The translations under genes and the position numbers were made by a program. The notes below the pieces were generated by a model, which was not told the DNA's origin, did not search any database, and worked only from the letters and a program-made list of their open reading frames with translations. Below, piece after piece: positions 29,112 to 37,849 of a stretch of DNA of 64,000 nt (within the stretch, counting starts at the first letter, position 1; every line of letters begins with the position of its first letter). Source of the stretch: an uncultured Collinsella sp. (GTDB lineage Bacteria; Actinomycetota; Coriobacteriia; Coriobacteriales; Coriobacteriaceae); assembly GCA_934667065.1 (NCBI GenBank), contig CAKULD010000002.1:248001-312000 (forward strand), read 5' to 3'.

Positions 29112-29426
29112 TCAGTGGTAGTCCTGAATATCCACGATGCAGACGCTGGTGATCGTCGTAAGGTCATCCGGGTCAAACTCCCCGACGGGACGGATGACCA
29201 GTCTCATGTTCTTGCTGAGGTCGATTCCCCAACAGCCCTCAAAGTTGCCGGTCAGCTTGTGCCTGCGCGGCGGCGGCAGATGGGTAATCTGCGAAAGGTC
29301 ATTCGCAACCCGCAGATCGGAAAGACGATGAATGAGGTTCTTGGCTATCTTGCCGTAGTTCCTCGTTATCGCCCTCTGATCCTTGAGGCTCTTCTCCAGC
29401 GACTTGCTTGCATATTCGATATCCAT
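29112..29426 (-). CDS. HigB/RelE-type toxin (plasmid killer family)
   Basis: 104 residues from ATG at 29426 with AAGGAGG upstream. The RelE-fold killer signature is visible: ARDR-like helix SLEKSLKDQRAITRNYGK, RLSDLRVANDLSQI, the strand LTGNFEGCWGIDLSKNMRL and a C-terminal IVDIQDYH. Members cleave mRNA on the ribosome. It leads an operon with the HigA/ImmA antitoxin and sce7725. The order toxin-antitoxin is typical of HigBA. It lies under a promoter with a symmetric operator. Confidence 0.9.
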   Translation of the reverse strand: MDIEYASKSLEKSLKDQRAITRNYGKIAKNLIHRLSDLRVANDLSQITHLPPPRRHKLTGNFEGCWGIDLSKNMRLVIRPVGEFDPDDLTTITSVCIVDIQDYH

Positions 29427-29445
29427 CGCCACCTCCTTTGATAGA

Positions 29446-29474
29446 AGGATATTGCAATTGATCTCTGAGGTCAA
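29446..29474 (-). promoter_or_regulatory. Promoter of the HigB-HigA-sce7725 operon
   Basis: On the reverse strand TTGACC (29469-29474) and TATCCT (29446-29451) are 17 bases apart, 20 bases upstream of the toxin ATG. The -35 lies inside the dyad 29457-29494. Confidence 0.75.
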
Positions 29475-29494
29475 TATTGACTTTTGAGATCAAT
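29457..29494. promoter_or_regulatory. Symmetric operator of the toxin-antitoxin operon
   Basis: A 38-base dyad: outer arms ATTGATCTC / GAGATCAAT and a perfect inner palindrome GTCAATATTGAC, separated by unmatched 4-base spacers (TGAG and TTTT). It covers the -35, as expected for autorepression by a HigA-type antitoxin. Confidence 0.8.
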
Positions 29495-29547
29495 TTAATT
29501 CTGTACCTAGACCACTCAGACTGATACTCGTCTGACGTTAGGGTTTT

Positions 29548-29685
29548 CTAATGAGCGGTGCCACCTCTTAAATACTCTCGCATAAACCGCCCAATCTCTT
29601 CTCCGAAAACGCTCAAGCCGCCCGATGCAATAAGCTCTGGATGCACCCTAACCCCCATTAATATCCCAGCCATCATCCCTGACAT
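29548..29685 (-). CDS. Possible small protein or gene remnant
   Basis: A frame of 45 residues, ending GGLSVFGEEIGRFMREYLRG and so on, that has a protein-like composition. There is no ribosome binding site upstream of its ATG, so it may be the 3' end of a lost gene. Confidence 0.25.
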   Translation of the reverse strand: MSGMMAGILMGVRVHPELIASGGLSVFGEEIGRFMREYLRGGTAH

Positions 29686-29816
29686 GCTGGAATTCAGTGA
29701 AATGCCCGCCACTCACAGGGCTGCCGCATGGATACAAAATGGGATGTAAATTTCAAAATTCCGCGCACATCCCGGCGCCAAACCACGTTATGCCCTATAG
29801 GAGGTGAGGGAAGAGA

Positions 29817-30353
29817 ATGCATAGCTTTCCATACGGCAGCAACGGCAGGGCGGACGCGCCAGGCCGCGAGAACGACTCTTTGGTAGGGCGCTTCGCAGAG
29901 GAGCACTACGACAAGGTATACCGCTACTGCGCGCGAAGGCTCCCCTCGAAAGAGGATGCCCAAGACGTGACGCAGGAGGTGTTCCTTCGGCTCGTGCGGA
30001 GCGATGCGCTATACGCCGAGCATGGAAAGCCCCTTGCGTATCTCTACGCCTGCGCGCGCAATGTCTGTGCCGACTTCTACCGAGGTCAGAGACCGGTTGG
30101 TGCCTTGGACGAGGACGATGTGCAGACAATTCCTGACGTGCGGCATGCAGACATGGACGGACGGCTGACCATGGCGGGTGCCCTCGCCCGCCTTACGGAA
30201 GAGGAGCGCGAGGTCATCGAGCTTCGCTACGACCAGGACCTGCCTATGTCCGATATCTCCGCCGTGACGGGGAAGTCGAGGTTCGCTCTCTATCGAATCG
30301 AGCGGCGCGCGCTCAGCAGGCTCAAGGAACTGATGGGAGAAGGCAATGGATGA
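29817..30353 (+). CDS. ECF-type RNA polymerase sigma factor
   Basis: 178 residues. Region 2 (HYDKVYRYCARRLPSKEDAQ, then DVTQEVFLRL) and region 4 (LTEEEREVIELRYDQDLPMS, then a helix-turn-helix) are both present, with no region 3, as in ECF sigma factors. The AGGAGG ribosome site is strong. The next gene, a membrane protein, starts 8 bases before this stop, and an ABC transporter follows, so the sigma factor probably drives its own operon in response to an envelope or antimicrobial signal. No anti-sigma domain is recognisable. Confidence 0.93.
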   Translation: MHSFPYGSNGRADAPGRENDSLVGRFAEEHYDKVYRYCARRLPSKEDAQDVTQEVFLRLVRSDALYAEHGKPLAYLYACARNVCADFYRGQRPVGALDEDDVQTIPDVRHADMDGRLTMAGALARLTEEEREVIELRYDQDLPMSDISAVTGKSRFALYRIERRALSRLKELMGEGNG

Positions 30354-31131
30354 CTCGAAGCTAAAGGATGCGCTGAGGAGCTACTACGCCGCCGACGCGG
30401 CATCCCCCGATGCCTCGGCGCGCAAGCGCACCTTGCTGCTCGTGGAAGCAGAGGCGGCTCGCGCCTGCGGAGGCGCGAGGGAGGCGGATTACATCCCGCT
30501 CTGGCGGTTCGTCGCGAGCCAGGTCCGGTTCGTGCGTCCCTGGGCATGGATGCTCCAGGTCGCGCTTCTGGCATGCATGCTCGTTCTCGTCGGCGTGATC
30601 GGCCCGCGCTCGGGAAGTCCCGTCGTCGTCATGGCGGCATCGGCCCTCTCGGTTGCCATAGCGGCACCATCGGTATTCAAGAGCTTCGAGACCCGCGTCT
30701 GCGAGATGGAGTACTCGTGCCGGTTCAGCTGCGTGCAAGTGTTGGCGAGCAGGCTTTTGCTTTTCGGCCTTGCCGACGTGCTTTGGATTACGCTCTCCGT
30801 TGCGGCAGTGCCAACGCTCGCGGGGATCGACGCGCTTCGCGTACTGCTGTACGCATGCACGCCGTTCTTCTGCTCGTGTGCCGCCTGCTTCTATGCGGCG
30901 CGCCGTCTGCCGGGCAACTCGCTCGTCGCCAGCGTCGCCCCTGCGATGTCCGTACTCGCAGCGCTCTGGCTGCTGAGCACGGCGTTCCCCCTCTGGTACG
31001 AGGGCGCGTCTCTCGCCGTATGGGTCACGGCGCTCATGGCCTCCATGGCGCTCGCCGCCCTGGAGGCGTCAAGGCTCATACGCTGCGTCTCAGGCGGCCT
31101 CTCGCCACGCCCGTCAAAGGCGGCGCTCTAG
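30346..31131 (+). CDS. Polytopic membrane protein, possible sigma regulator
   Basis: 261 residues. The first 50 are cytosolic and acidic/Ala-rich; about six membrane helices follow (for example WMLQVALLACMLVLVGVIG near residue 68). No known domain is recognised. It overlaps the sigma gene by 8 bases and is followed by an ABC ATPase. That position is where anti-sigma or sensor proteins usually lie, so it may hold the sigma factor at the membrane, but this is inference only. Confidence 0.75.
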   Translation: MDDSKLKDALRSYYAADAASPDASARKRTLLLVEAEAARACGGAREADYIPLWRFVASQVRFVRPWAWMLQVALLACMLVLVGVIGPRSGSPVVVMAASALSVAIAAPSVFKSFETRVCEMEYSCRFSCVQVLASRLLLFGLADVLWITLSVAAVPTLAGIDALRVLLYACTPFFCSCAACFYAARRLPGNSLVASVAPAMSVLAALWLLSTAFPLWYEGASLAVWVTALMASMALAALEASRLIRCVSGGLSPRPSKAAL

Positions 31132-31179
31132 CTCTCCTCCTGCATGCCTGCAACATCGAACGAAGGACAAGGAACGAAC

Positions 31180-32127
31180 ATGGAACTCAGGCTTGACAGG
31201 CTCACCAAGCAGTTCGGCAGCCATATCGCCGTCGACCGCGTGAGCTTCAGCTTCACGCCCGGCGTCTACGGCCTACTCGGGGCCAACGGCGCAGGCAAGA
31301 CCACGCTCATGCGCATGATATGCGACGTCATGAGGCCGACATCGGGAAGCGTGTTGTTCGGGGGCACCCCCATAGACCAGCTTGGCGACGGCTATCGGGC
31401 GCGCCTCGGGTACCTGCCCCAGGACTTCGGCTACTACCCGGACTTCACGGCCTGCGATTTCATGATGTACCTGGCATCGCTCAAGGGGCTCACCGCGCAG
31501 CAGGCGAAAGTGCGTACGCGCGAACTCCTGGGAGTTGTCGGTCTCGCAGAGGCCGCAAAGCGGAAGGTCAAGACCTTCTCCGGCGGCATGAAGCAGCGGC
31601 TCGGCATCGCCCAGGCGGTGCTCAACGACCCGTCTGTCCTCGTGCTCGACGAGCCCACCGCAGGGCTCGACCCCAAGGAGCGCGTCCGCTTCCGCAACCT
31701 CATATCCTCTCTCGCCCAAGACAAGATCGTCATCCTTTCCACGCACATCGTCTCTGATGTGGAGTACATCGCCGACGAGATCCTCGTGATGCGCGCTGGC
31801 GGCATCATCACGACGGGCACGGTCGACGAGATCACAGGGGACATCAGGGGATGCGTCTGGGAGTGCACTGTCGCCCCGAGGGAGGCAGACGCCATGTCGG
31901 CATCGCTCACGGTGGGCAACATCCACTACGCCCAGGACGGCTCTGCCATTGTTCGCGTGGTGGCGCAGCAGCGCCCGCATCCGAGCGCGCGCGCCGTGGA
32001 GCCGACGCTGGAGGACGTCTACCTCTACCTCTTCCAGGAGCAGTCCGGGGGCCTGCCGGTTTCGCGGACGAAAGCGGAAGCGGGACGGGACGCAATCGCA
32101 CGCAGGAAAGGAGCGCGCCGTGGGTAG
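31180..32127 (+). CDS. ABC transporter ATPase
   Basis: 315 residues. Walker A is GANGAGKTT, the signature is FSGGMKQR, Walker B is VLVLDEPTAGLDP and the switch His is in STHIVSD. The sequence is like the CcmA/multidrug or bacteriocin export class, and the C-terminal 80 residues form a small extra domain. The start MELRLDRL has AAGGA upstream, preferred to a Met 12 residues earlier. It is coupled to a permease that starts 8 bases before its stop, forming an export or immunity pair under the ECF sigma factor. Confidence 0.93.
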   Translation: MELRLDRLTKQFGSHIAVDRVSFSFTPGVYGLLGANGAGKTTLMRMICDVMRPTSGSVLFGGTPIDQLGDGYRARLGYLPQDFGYYPDFTACDFMMYLASLKGLTAQQAKVRTRELLGVVGLAEAAKRKVKTFSGGMKQRLGIAQAVLNDPSVLVLDEPTAGLDPKERVRFRNLISSLAQDKIVILSTHIVSDVEYIADEILVMRAGGIITTGTVDEITGDIRGCVWECTVAPREADAMSASLTVGNIHYAQDGSAIVRVVAQQRPHPSARAVEPTLEDVYLYLFQEQSGGLPVSRTKAEAGRDAIARRKGARRG

Positions 32128-33373
32128 CCTCATCAGATACGAGCTCAAGAAGATGCTCTCAAGGCGCGTCTCGCAGGTTTCCATAGCGGCCGTCCTGGCG
32201 CTGGTCGCGGTCATAGCCTTCTTCAACATAACGTCCCAGTACGCCCTCGACCCCAAGGAGATGGGCACCGAATTCGAAGGCACTGCCGCCATCGCCCAGA
32301 TAAAGGCAAACACGGAAGCGCTCGCAGGCCCCATCACCGACGAGGAGGCCACCGAGGCGCTCCGCGAGTTCAAGGAGTTCGTCGGTCCGGACGGCGAGGT
32401 CAAGGAAGAGTACAGGACGGACAGGAAGCCCTACGGGGAGAAGGCGAACGAGTACTGGGAGTTCAGCGCGAAGAACGGCGCCCTCATGGCGCTGCTGACA
32501 AGCCCTTGGATGCAAGGCTACCAGATGCCCGTGTCCGCGGCAGCCGCTATCGACACGACTGGCACCGTCGACCTCTACGGGCGAGTCCGCTCGAAGATAG
32601 CCTCCGGGCTCGACGCGAACGGGGCCCTCTCGTACAACGACGATGAGAGGGCGTTCTGGAGCGAGAGGGCGCAAGGCATGCAAACGCCCATCGAGTACGG
32701 ATACGCAGGAGGATGGGAGGACTTCCTCAACCTCGCCCAGTTCCTCATATTCGCGATGCTCGCAGTCGTGATAACGTGCGCATCGGTGTTCAACGGGGAG
32801 TACCGGGCCAAAACCGACGCCATCCTGCTGTCCACCAAGTTCGGCAAATCAAGGCTCGGGCGCGCGAAGGCGGCGGCCTCTATGATCGCGGCAAGCGCCA
32901 TATACTGGGTCTTCACACTCGTCTTCCTGGCAATAACGCTCGTCTTCTACGGAGCCGACGGCGCAGGTCTACCCATCCAGATCTACAACATCACATGCAC
33001 CTACGGCATAAGCCTGTCAGCCGCCGCCCTCATATGCTGCCTCGTCGGGTATCTCGCAACCCTCGCCCTCCTTGGGATAGTGCTCGCACTGTCAGCCAAG
33101 ATAGACAGCCCCATGGAAATCCTCGCAGTCGGCGTCGCTCTCATCTTGATTCCGATCTTCGTGCCGACGATGACGAGCAGCATCGCGAACCGCATCATCT
33201 ACCTGTTCCCCTACGACGCACTGAACCCCCTCAACCTCTTCGGCATGGTCTCGTATGCCATAGGCCCTGTCGTGGTCGAGCTGCCCGTGTTCCTCGCCGC
33301 TTTCTACCTCCTGCTTTTCGCGACGGGCATTGCTCTCGCGATAAGGACGTTCAAACGCCATCAGGTTGCCTGA
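32120..33373 (+). CDS. ABC-2 type permease
   Basis: 417 residues from GTG at 32120 (AAAGGAG six bases upstream). A first membrane helix (about residues 20-37) is followed by a large external loop to about 205, then five helices. The GSLIRYELKKMLSRR start and late membrane block are typical of ABC-2 permeases that move antibiotics or lipids. It pairs with the preceding ATPase and is the last gene of the ECF operon. The substrate is unknown. Confidence 0.88.
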   Translation: MGSLIRYELKKMLSRRVSQVSIAAVLALVAVIAFFNITSQYALDPKEMGTEFEGTAAIAQIKANTEALAGPITDEEATEALREFKEFVGPDGEVKEEYRTDRKPYGEKANEYWEFSAKNGALMALLTSPWMQGYQMPVSAAAAIDTTGTVDLYGRVRSKIASGLDANGALSYNDDERAFWSERAQGMQTPIEYGYAGGWEDFLNLAQFLIFAMLAVVITCASVFNGEYRAKTDAILLSTKFGKSRLGRAKAAASMIAASAIYWVFTLVFLAITLVFYGADGAGLPIQIYNITCTYGISLSAAALICCLVGYLATLALLGIVLALSAKIDSPMEILAVGVALILIPIFVPTMTSSIANRIIYLFPYDALNPLNLFGMVSYAIGPVVVELPVFLAAFYLLLFATGIALAIRTFKRHQVA

Positions 33374-33572
33374 TGATGTCAAGGAGGGCCGTTGCCGCCA
33401 AGGATGCGTGAATCAGCGAGCCTTCGAGTGGATGCATGCCATCGCATTTCAGGGCGAAATCCTCTCCGATTCGCCTCTGGCCGTTAGGGTTTAGGGCTGA
33501 ATGTTGCGCAACTGCGCCCTGGCCCCGACCGTAAAACCTCTCTAGCTTCTTTCCCTGCCGTCTCCAAACACA

Positions 33573-33610
33573 AAGCCGGAGTGCCCTCCATATGGAAGGC
33601 GCCCCGGCTT
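33573..33610 (-). terminator. Terminator of the transketolase pair
   Basis: An imperfect hairpin with outer arms AAGCCGG / CCGGCTT (inner part GGAGGGCA...), then TGTGTTT on the reverse strand, 53 bases after the stop of the C-terminal subunit. Confidence 0.6.
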
Positions 33611-33663
33611 GTTCATTGCCCAATGCGGAAGCGGCTCTCAAGTTAAGGCCAAAGCAGACCGCC

Positions 33664-34605
33664 TTACGCCAAGAACTCCTTGGTGGTTGCCACGATGTTG
33701 GCGGCGTCCAGGCCGTACTTGTGCAGGAGCTCGGCACCCGGGCCAGATTCGCCGAAGGTGTCGTTGACGCCAATCTTCTTGAGCGGCGTCGGGCACTGCT
33801 CGCACAGAACATCGGCAACGGCGCTGCCCAGGCCACCGATCACAGAGTGCTCCTCGACGGTCACGACGTGGCCGGTCTTGGTGGCGCTCTTGACGATCAG
33901 GTCGGCATCGATGGGCTTGATGGTGTGCATGTTGATGACCTCGGCGTCGATGCCCTCGGCAGCGAGCTGCTCGGCAGCCTCGAGAGCCTCGCCGACCATC
34001 AGGCCGCAGGCGATGATGGTCACATCGGCGCCCTCGCGCATGACAATGCCCTTACCCAACTCGAACTTGTAGGTCTCGGGGTCGTTGATAACCGGCGAGG
34101 CCAGACGGGCAAAGCGCATGTACACGGGGCCGTCGCACTCGTAGGCGGCGCGCGTCACGGCACGGGCCTCCACGTCGTCGGCGGGAACGATAACGGTCAT
34201 GCCGGGGATGACGCGCATGAGGGCGATATCCTCGCAGCACTGATGCGTGGCGCCGTCCTCGCCCACCGAGATACCGGCGTGCGTGGCGCCGATCTTAACG
34301 TTGAGGTGCGGGTAGCCGATGGAGTTACGGACCTGCTCAAAGGCGCGGCCGGCGGCGAACATGGCAAAGGTGCTCGCAAAGGCAACGCGACCGGTGGTTG
34401 CGATACCGGCGGCAACACCCATCAGGTTGCTCTCGGCAATGCCCACATCGAAGAAGCGGTCGGGGCAAGCGGCCTTAAACTTGCCGGTCTGCGTGGCGGC
34501 GGCCAGGTCGGCGTCGAGGACCACAAAGTCATCGTGCTCGTTGGCGAGCTCGACGAGGGCCTCGCCGTAGCTTACACGCGTGGCAATTTTCTTGACGTCT
34601 GCCAT
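33664..34605 (-). CDS. Transketolase, C-terminal subunit
   Basis: 313 residues. It holds the pyrimidine-binding and C-terminal domains (FFDVGIAESNLMGVAAGIAT with the catalytic Glu, and GEDGATHQCCEDIALMR). Together with the N-terminal subunit it forms the thiamine diphosphate enzyme of the pentose phosphate pathway. Split transketolases are common in Coriobacteriia and other anaerobes. The start MADVKK lies one base after the N-terminal subunit's stop, with GAGGAGC upstream. The C-terminus is followed by the terminator at 33573. Confidence 0.94.
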   Translation of the reverse strand: MADVKKIATRVSYGEALVELANEHDDFVVLDADLAAATQTGKFKAACPDRFFDVGIAESNLMGVAAGIATTGRVAFASTFAMFAAGRAFEQVRNSIGYPHLNVKIGATHAGISVGEDGATHQCCEDIALMRVIPGMTVIVPADDVEARAVTRAAYECDGPVYMRFARLASPVINDPETYKFELGKGIVMREGADVTIIACGLMVGEALEAAEQLAAEGIDAEVINMHTIKPIDADLIVKSATKTGHVVTVEEHSVIGGLGSAVADVLCEQCPTPLKKIGVNDTFGESGPGAELLHKYGLDAANIVATTKEFLA

Positions 34606-34606
34606 C

Positions 34607-35437
34607 CTAGAGCTCCTCTCCGGCGGCCGTGAGCTCTGCCATGGCCTGCTCAAACTGTTCATCGTTGGGGGCCTTACCGTGCCAACCAACCTGGTTCTCC
34701 ATAAAGGAGACGCCCTTGCCTTTCATGGTCTCGGCGATAATGGCGGTCGGCTGGCCCTTGGTAGCGCGAGCCTCGGCAAAGGCGGCGCGGATCTGGTCGA
34801 AGTCGTTGCCGTCGGCGAGCTCCACCACGTGGAACTTAAAGGCGCGGAACTTGTCGGCGAGCGGCATGGGGTCGTTGACCTCCTCGACGGGGCCGTCGAT
34901 CTGCAGGCCGTTGTGGTCGACGATCACACAGAGGTTGTCGAGCTGCTGGTTGCCGGCAAACATGGCGGCCTCCCAGACCTGGCCCTCCTCGCTCTCGCCA
35001 TCGCCCAGCAGGGCGTACGTGCGATAAGTATCGCCCCAGTGCTTGGCGGCAACGGCCATGCCCACGGCGGCGGAGATGCCCTGGCCGAGCGAACCGGTGG
35101 ACATGTCAACGCCCGGAGTGTCGTTCATGTTGGGATGACCCTGCAGGTGGCTGCCGATGTGGCGCAGCGTCTCGAGGTCCTCCTTGGGGAAGAACCCGCG
35201 CTCGGCGAGCACAGCGTACAGACCAGGTGCACAGTGGCCCTTGGAAAGCACAAAGCGATCGCGGTCGGCCTTGCGGGGATGGGCCGGGTCGACGTTCATT
35301 TCCTCAAAGTACAGATAGGTCATGATGTCGGCAGCGCCGAGCGAACCGCCCGGATGGCCGGACTTGGCAGCGTGCACGCCGGTGACGATGCCCTTCCTTA
35401 CCTCGTTGGCAACCTTTTTGAGCTCTTCGTCGCTCAT
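34607..35437 (-). CDS. Transketolase, N-terminal subunit
   Basis: 276 residues with the diphosphate-binding domain: SGHPGGSLGAADIMTYLYF, HCAPGLYAVLA and the GDGESEEGQVWEAAMFA ThDP/Mg motif. It forms one enzyme with the following C-terminal subunit by stop-start coupling (TAGATG). AAGGAAGG sits upstream of its ATG. It is a core carbohydrate enzyme interconverting C5 and C3/C6/C7 sugars. Confidence 0.95.
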   Translation of the reverse strand: MSDEELKKVANEVRKGIVTGVHAAKSGHPGGSLGAADIMTYLYFEEMNVDPAHPRKADRDRFVLSKGHCAPGLYAVLAERGFFPKEDLETLRHIGSHLQGHPNMNDTPGVDMSTGSLGQGISAAVGMAVAAKHWGDTYRTYALLGDGESEEGQVWEAAMFAGNQQLDNLCVIVDHNGLQIDGPVEEVNDPMPLADKFRAFKFHVVELADGNDFDQIRAAFAEARATKGQPTAIIAETMKGKGVSFMENQVGWHGKAPNDEQFEQAMAELTAAGEEL

Positions 35438-35644
35438 TGTGCCTTCCTTTCATCCTCATTAGACAAAATGCGCACGGCACCGAAGGTAATCCCAACACAG
35501 CCGCGATGCACGTACGTCATTCATTATGCTGGAAACTGATGGCTTTACCAGAGTTTTTATCATTATTTGAACAATTTAGCAGGCAGAACCGCTGATGAAA
35601 CGGTTTATCAATGTGAACGTCTTTTGGATGGGACGCGGTCGGCC

Positions 35645-36535
35645 CTACGCGCTAATGTCCTTGAATCCCTCGCCGAAAGCTTCCGTAACGTCGGCGACCG
35701 TCACAATGGCGTGAGGATCGCGCTCGCGCACGATCGTCTTGAGGGTATTGAGCTCTCGACGGTTCACGATGACCATGATCACCGGCTTCTCGATGCCCGA
35801 ATACATACCGGTCGCCCTAAACTTGGTGCAGCCGCGTCCCAGACCATACATGATGTCGGCCGCGATATCGGGGAAATTGTCCGAGATGATGAGCACCATA
35901 CGACGCTTATTGCCGCCATCAACCACGGCATCGATCACATAGCCGCTGATCACCATCGATAGTCCTGCATACAGAGCATTTTCGAGCGAGAAGACCGGGG
36001 CCGATGCCGCACAAACGGCAACATCGATCGCCATGACGGTCGAGCCCACGGGCAGCGAGGTATTACGCGAGATGATTTGGCCAATCGTGTCCGAGCCGCC
36101 GGTGTTGGCGCCGGCGCGCAGCACCATGCCGTAACCGATGCCTGTAATAATGCCGCCCCACATGGCAGGGAGCATCAGGTCCGCATCCGCCAGAGGTGCT
36201 ACAAACGGGGCGAACAGATCGGTAAAGAAGCCCAGCAGCACAAAGCCCGTCGCGGTCTGCACCACGTAGAACATGCCGCCCTCGCGCATAACGACCAGCA
36301 ACAGCAAGGCGTTCATCACGATCGTCTGAATACCAACGGGAAGCGATATGCCGTGCGATGCGCCGACCGCCTGGATAATGGTGGCAAGGCCCGTAACACC
36401 ACCGGCAGCAAGGCCGTTGGGAATCAAAAACAGGTCGGTCGCAATAGCGGCCAGAGCGCACCCCAACATAATCTGGGGCAGGTCGTGAAAGAAGTTCATC
36501 GATAGAATGCGCTTGATGTCCAGACGATATGCCAT
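35645..36535 (-). CDS. YitT-family membrane protein (DUF2179)
   Basis: 296 residues. Five to six membrane helices (PQIMLGCALAAIATDLFLIP onward) precede a cytosolic DUF2179-type domain (from about residue 215, including KPVIMVIVNRRELNTLKTIV). The family function is not settled. The start MAYRLDIKR follows GGGAGG; a longer frame lacks a site. A terminator separates it from prfB upstream. Confidence 0.85.
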   Translation of the reverse strand: MAYRLDIKRILSMNFFHDLPQIMLGCALAAIATDLFLIPNGLAAGGVTGLATIIQAVGASHGISLPVGIQTIVMNALLLLVVMREGGMFYVVQTATGFVLLGFFTDLFAPFVAPLADADLMLPAMWGGIITGIGYGMVLRAGANTGGSDTIGQIISRNTSLPVGSTVMAIDVAVCAASAPVFSLENALYAGLSMVISGYVIDAVVDGGNKRRMVLIISDNFPDIAADIMYGLGRGCTKFRATGMYSGIEKPVIMVIVNRRELNTLKTIVRERDPHAIVTVADVTEAFGEGFKDISA

Positions 36536-36546
36536 GCTACCTCCCT

Positions 36547-36575
36547 CAAAAAAGCGCACCCAAACGGATGCGCTT
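36547..36575 (-). terminator. Terminator upstream of the YitT-family gene
   Basis: On the reverse strand AAGCGCATCC pairs with GGGTGCGCTT and TTTTTG follows. Confidence 0.8.
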
Positions 36576-36614
36576 CGAACTTCTTGCTGTATTCGATTCT
36601 ACCGATTCGCCGAA

Positions 36615-36675
36615 CAAAAACCACCCCTGCGCAGGGTTTGCTTTGGATACAAAACCACCCTGCTCGGAGGGTTTT
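36615..36675 (-). terminator. Two tandem terminator-like hairpins after prfB
   Basis: Two related hairpins, AAAACCCTCCGAGCAGGG and AAACCCTGCGCAGGGG cores each ending in GGTGGTTTT(T), follow each other on the reverse strand after the prfB stop. Confidence 0.6.
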
Positions 36676-36701
36676 ATCCATTTCCACATAAACCGGGCGG
36701 T

Positions 36702-37849
36702 TTATGCAGATGGGATCTCTGCGTCAGCGTTGCCAGTGGCCCAGCGATGGTAGCCAATAACAAACGGGTCCAGGTCGCCATCGTCAAGAACGGCCTCGAC
36801 ATTGCTGGTCTCCACGCCCGAGCGCAGGTCCTTGACCATCTGATACGGATAGAGCACGTAGCTGCGAATCTGGTTGCCAAAACCAATGGTAGTCTTGGGT
36901 CCGCGAATCTCATCGAGCGCCTCAGCGCGCTTCTCGAGCTCAATCTCGTACAGGCGAGCCTTAAGGATTTGCATGCACGCGGCCTTGTTTTGAATCTGGC
37001 TGCGCTCGTTTTGGCAGGTGACCACAATGCCACTGGGAAAATGCGTCACGCGCACGGCGGAGTCGGTGGTGTTGACGCCCTGACCGCCCGGGCCGCTCGC
37101 GTGATACACGTCCACACGGATATCGTCGGGACTGATCTCGATATCGATATCGTCGGGCAGCACGGGGATGACCTCGACGCCGGCAAACGTAGTCTGGCGA
37201 CGCTTCTTGTCGTCGGTGGGGCTAATGCGCACCAAGCGGTGCACACCCGCCTCGGCGCGCAGCATGCCAAACGCGTCCTTGCCCTCGACGGTAAAAGTCG
37301 CGCGGTCGATGCCGATAACTTCGGCCGCGGGACAGTCGTTGATGGTGACCTTCCAGCCACGACGCTGGCAGTACTTCATGTACATCTTAAAGAGCATGAA
37401 GGTCCAGTCCTGGGCCTCCAGGCCACCCTGTCCGGGCTTGATGGTCACAATGGCATCGCCGTGATCGAACTCACCGGTAAACCAGCTCGAAAGCTCAAGC
37501 TCGTCGATGGCACGGGCAAGGCGCTCTGCCGTAGCCGCAGCCTCCTCACGAAGGGCAGCGGCGTCGGGGTCATCCCCCATCTCCTCGGCAAGCTCCAGTG
37601 CCGCGCGGGCATCGGAAAGCTCGCCGCGCGCGGTATCCACAGCGGCGATATCTTCCTTGGCGCGCGCGATCTCCTCCATGGTGGCGCGGGCGGCATCGGC
37701 GTCATCCCAAAAGCCGGGGGCCACGCTTTTGGCCTCGAGCTCGGTCACGCGGGTGCGCTTCTCGTCCAGATGGAGATACGACTCGACCTCGCCGAGCCGG
37801 TCCGCAAACGCGTCAAGCTCGGCGGGCGTTACCTCTAAAGCCTCTGCCA

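Larger units (their letters stand above)
29427..29816. other. Region between the toxin module and the ECF operon
   Basis: Left part: promoter and operator of the toxin operon (29446-29494). Right part: AT-rich leader and AGGAGG site of the ECF sigma gene. In the middle a small reverse frame (29548-29685) is the only possible coding sequence. Confidence 0.6.

Noticed and set aside
37770..37790. The RF2 autoregulatory frameshift (CTTTGAC near codon 26)
   Set aside because: The frame is continuous and the region has no in-frame stop.
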